Part shown: positions 14,636 to 15,772 of the stretch, in pieces
Position numbering within the stretch: position 1 is the first letter of the stretch
How the letters are laid out: each line of letters begins with the position of its first letter
Source of the DNA: GCA-2717185 sp047517345
Lineage (GTDB): Bacteria; Pseudomonadota; Alphaproteobacteria; UBA8366; GCA-2717185
Direction: 5' to 3'
DNA length: 15,772 nt
Assembly: GCA_047517345.1 (NCBI GenBank)
Contig: JAKZTB010000141.1
Location: 1 to 15,772 of the forward strand
The notes under the pieces: generated by a model
Told to the model about the DNA's origin: nothing
The model's database searches: none
The model's input: the letters and a program-made list of their open reading frames with translations, nothing else
Program-made: the position numbers and the translations under genes

Positions 14636-15700
14636 TCAGACGTCGGAGATTTTCGGCGCCGAATTTTCGATTTCGACAATCCGCTCGATACCCTGCCGCA
14701 TTTCGGACAGTATAAAGTCACCCTTGGCGACAAGACCGCCACCGTTTCCGAACTGTTCGTGCCAGCTGTTCATCTTCACGGAAAGGCCGCACAAAACACC
14801 GCCGACCGTCACGTGGTGGCTTTGGATCATCGCCTTGATCTTGGCGAACGATTCCGCGGTGATATTTTCCCAAAGTTCCTCGGAATGGCGGTCGAAGCTT
14901 TCGAAGCGCCCCGTGATCGACGCGGTAACGTCGGCCAGATGATTGCCGACGAAGTCGACGCACCTCATCAGGCGGCGGTCGTTTTTCATCTGGTAGTTTT
15001 CTTTGAGCTCGTCCGTCGCATCCGTATAGGCCATGACTCTCGGAATCAAATTGTCGAGGCAATTCTTGTAGTAGGCCAACGACATGAAAACGTCGCCATA
15101 ATCTTCGAGGAATTTCGGGACGTCGGCGAGTCCGATCTTGAGTTTGTTTGCCATCAGTTTGAGGTTCTTTAACGCCTCTTCCCGGTCGGGCGACGAGAAC
15201 AAGCCGATGAGCTGTCCGACATCCTTGATATCCGAGCTCGCTTCGCCGTATATCTGTTTGATCAACGGCATGGTGAAGGTCATCATGGAGTTGGTCAGCT
15301 CACTGCTTTTCTCTTTCGAAAGCTTCAATTTATCAAAATTTTCGACGTCGATGCCGAGCTTCCGGAGCTGAATCCTGAGTGTGTAGACGTCGTAGCTGTG
15401 CAGATTGCAAACGACGTTGACGAGCGTGCCGTCCTGATGCGTATCGTCGTCCGACCAATTGAAAACCGGACCGAGTTTTGACGGATGGACCTGTCCGCTG
15501 CCGGTATCGGCTTCTCGGAACAATTCGACAACACTGTCCAGGCGGACGTTCTTGATCAGCCGCGCCCGTTTCAATCCCGGCGTTTCGAGCGGAAGAATCT
15601 CGAGCGGCAGGATGTGAAGGGCGTCCTGGTCCGACTCTTTCTTGTTCTTGCCCATTTCCGAGAGCGACATTTCCATGTACGGCGCGGCGGCTTGCGACAT
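14636..15700 (-). CDS. unrecognised 354-residue helical protein
   Basis: I do not recognise this protein. It has no signal peptide, membrane helix or obvious enzyme motif, so it is probably soluble and cytoplasmic. The N-terminus contains a small tandem, ILPLE-ILPLE (30-39), in a proline-broken hydrophobic segment. Residues 75-95 are rich in Asp and His (NWSDDDTHQDGT). From about 105 to 300 the sequence looks helical and charged, with lysine-rich patches (LRKLGIDVENFDKLKLSKEK, 112-131; KNLKLMANKLK, 178-188). A Gly-rich turn (FGNGGGLVAKGDF, 317-329) precedes a last helix. The ATG has GAGG 7 nt upstream. The DNA uses more A/T-ending codons than neighbours (for example Lys AAA and Asn AAT), which hints at a different origin, though no statistic was computed. 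Neighbouring genes give no clue to function. Confidence 0.7.
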   Translation of the reverse strand: MSQAAAPYMEMSLSEMGKNKKESDQDALHILPLEILPLETPGLKRARLIKNVRLDSVVELFREADTGSGQVHPSKLGPVFNWSDDDTHQDGTLVNVVCNLHSYDVYTLRIQLRKLGIDVENFDKLKLSKEKSSELTNSMMTFTMPLIKQIYGEASSDIKDVGQLIGLFSSPDREEALKNLKLMANKLKIGLADVPKFLEDYGDVFMSLAYYKNCLDNLIPRVMAYTDATDELKENYQMKNDRRLMRCVDFVGNHLADVTASITGRFESFDRHSEELWENITAESFAKIKAMIQSHHVTVGGVLCGLSVKMNSWHEQFGNGGGLVAKGDFILSEMRQGIERIVEIENSAPKISDV

Positions 15701-15723
15701 CAGACATCCTCGACAGATCGATC

Positions 15724-15746
15724 GGGCGCCGATTCCTAGGGCGCCC
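15724..15746. repeat. GC-rich inverted repeat upstream of the unknown gene
   Basis: GGGCGCC (15724-15730) and GGCGCCC (15740-15746) form a perfect 7-bp stem around a 9-nt loop. It lies about 24 bp upstream of the unknown gene's ATG, in its leader or at the end of an upstream gene. There is no T-run on either side. Confidence 0.4.
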
Positions 15747-15772
15747 CCATGGCCGCAATATTGAACGGAATG

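Noticed and set aside
15736..15772. Possible end of an upstream minus-strand gene (reads IPFNIAAMGAP then stop)
   Set aside because: Only 11 codons are visible, so it cannot be told from chance. It would place the GC-rich inverted repeat across its stop.
1..15772. CRISPR array, tRNA or rRNA genes, phage genes or toxin-antitoxin pair
   Set aside because: No regularly spaced repeats, cloverleaf patterns, rRNA segments, integrase or paired small genes were seen on either strand.

Overview
The window is GC-rich, gene-dense bacterial chromosome. The gene content and order suggest an alphaproteobacterium, perhaps a Rhodospirillales-like lineage: a chorismate mutase, hisC, tyrA run with ATGA overlaps, a DUF6165-type gene, and a membrane-anchored redox-type class III cyclase. 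This assignment is from memory of gene neighbourhoods; no search was run.

Layout. (1) Positions 1-2003, minus strand: an aromatic amino acid operon read right to left. It holds a chorismate mutase fused to a degenerate prephenate-dehydratase/ACT-like region, an aminotransferase of the HisC family, and the first 23 codons of prephenate dehydrogenase. (2) Positions 2181-4478, minus: a large MscS-family mechanosensitive channel with a signal peptide, most like YbiO. (3) Positions 4582-8270, minus: a three-gene GldA/GldF/GldG-like ABC system (ATPase, permease, auxiliary extracytoplasmic protein). (4) Positions 8457-10932, plus, divergent from the ABC operon: a fusion of a six-helix histidine-rich membrane anchor, a [2Fe-2S] ferredoxin domain and a class III nucleotide cyclase, followed after 10 bp by a short-chain dehydrogenase. 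(5) Positions 11037-11426, minus: a small DUF6165-like protein. (6) Positions 11488-11752: a 265-bp non-coding mobile element (MITE) with 32-bp terminal inverted repeats, a TAA target duplication and strong internal palindromes. (7) Positions 11777-12796, plus: a Rieske non-heme iron oxygenase starting 24 bp after the MITE. (8) Positions 12800-14416, minus: malate synthase A, convergent with the oxygenase. (9) Positions 14636-15700, minus: an unrecognised 354-residue protein whose DNA looks less GC-rich than its neighbours.

How it fits together. The first three genes send chorismate to prephenate and on to tyrosine and phenylalanine, with the HisC-type enzyme a likely aromatic transaminase. 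The cyclase probably converts the redox state of the quinone pool or an electron carrier into a cyclic nucleotide signal. The ABC system probably acts at the cell envelope, and its neighbour is an envelope tension channel. The accessory-looking stretch is 10933-15772. It holds the MITE, the oxygenase, the unknown gene and an intergenic region rich in dyad symmetry upstream of malate synthase. The most distinctive sequence-level observation is the well-preserved MITE. The most distinctive protein is the anchor-ferredoxin-cyclase fusion.
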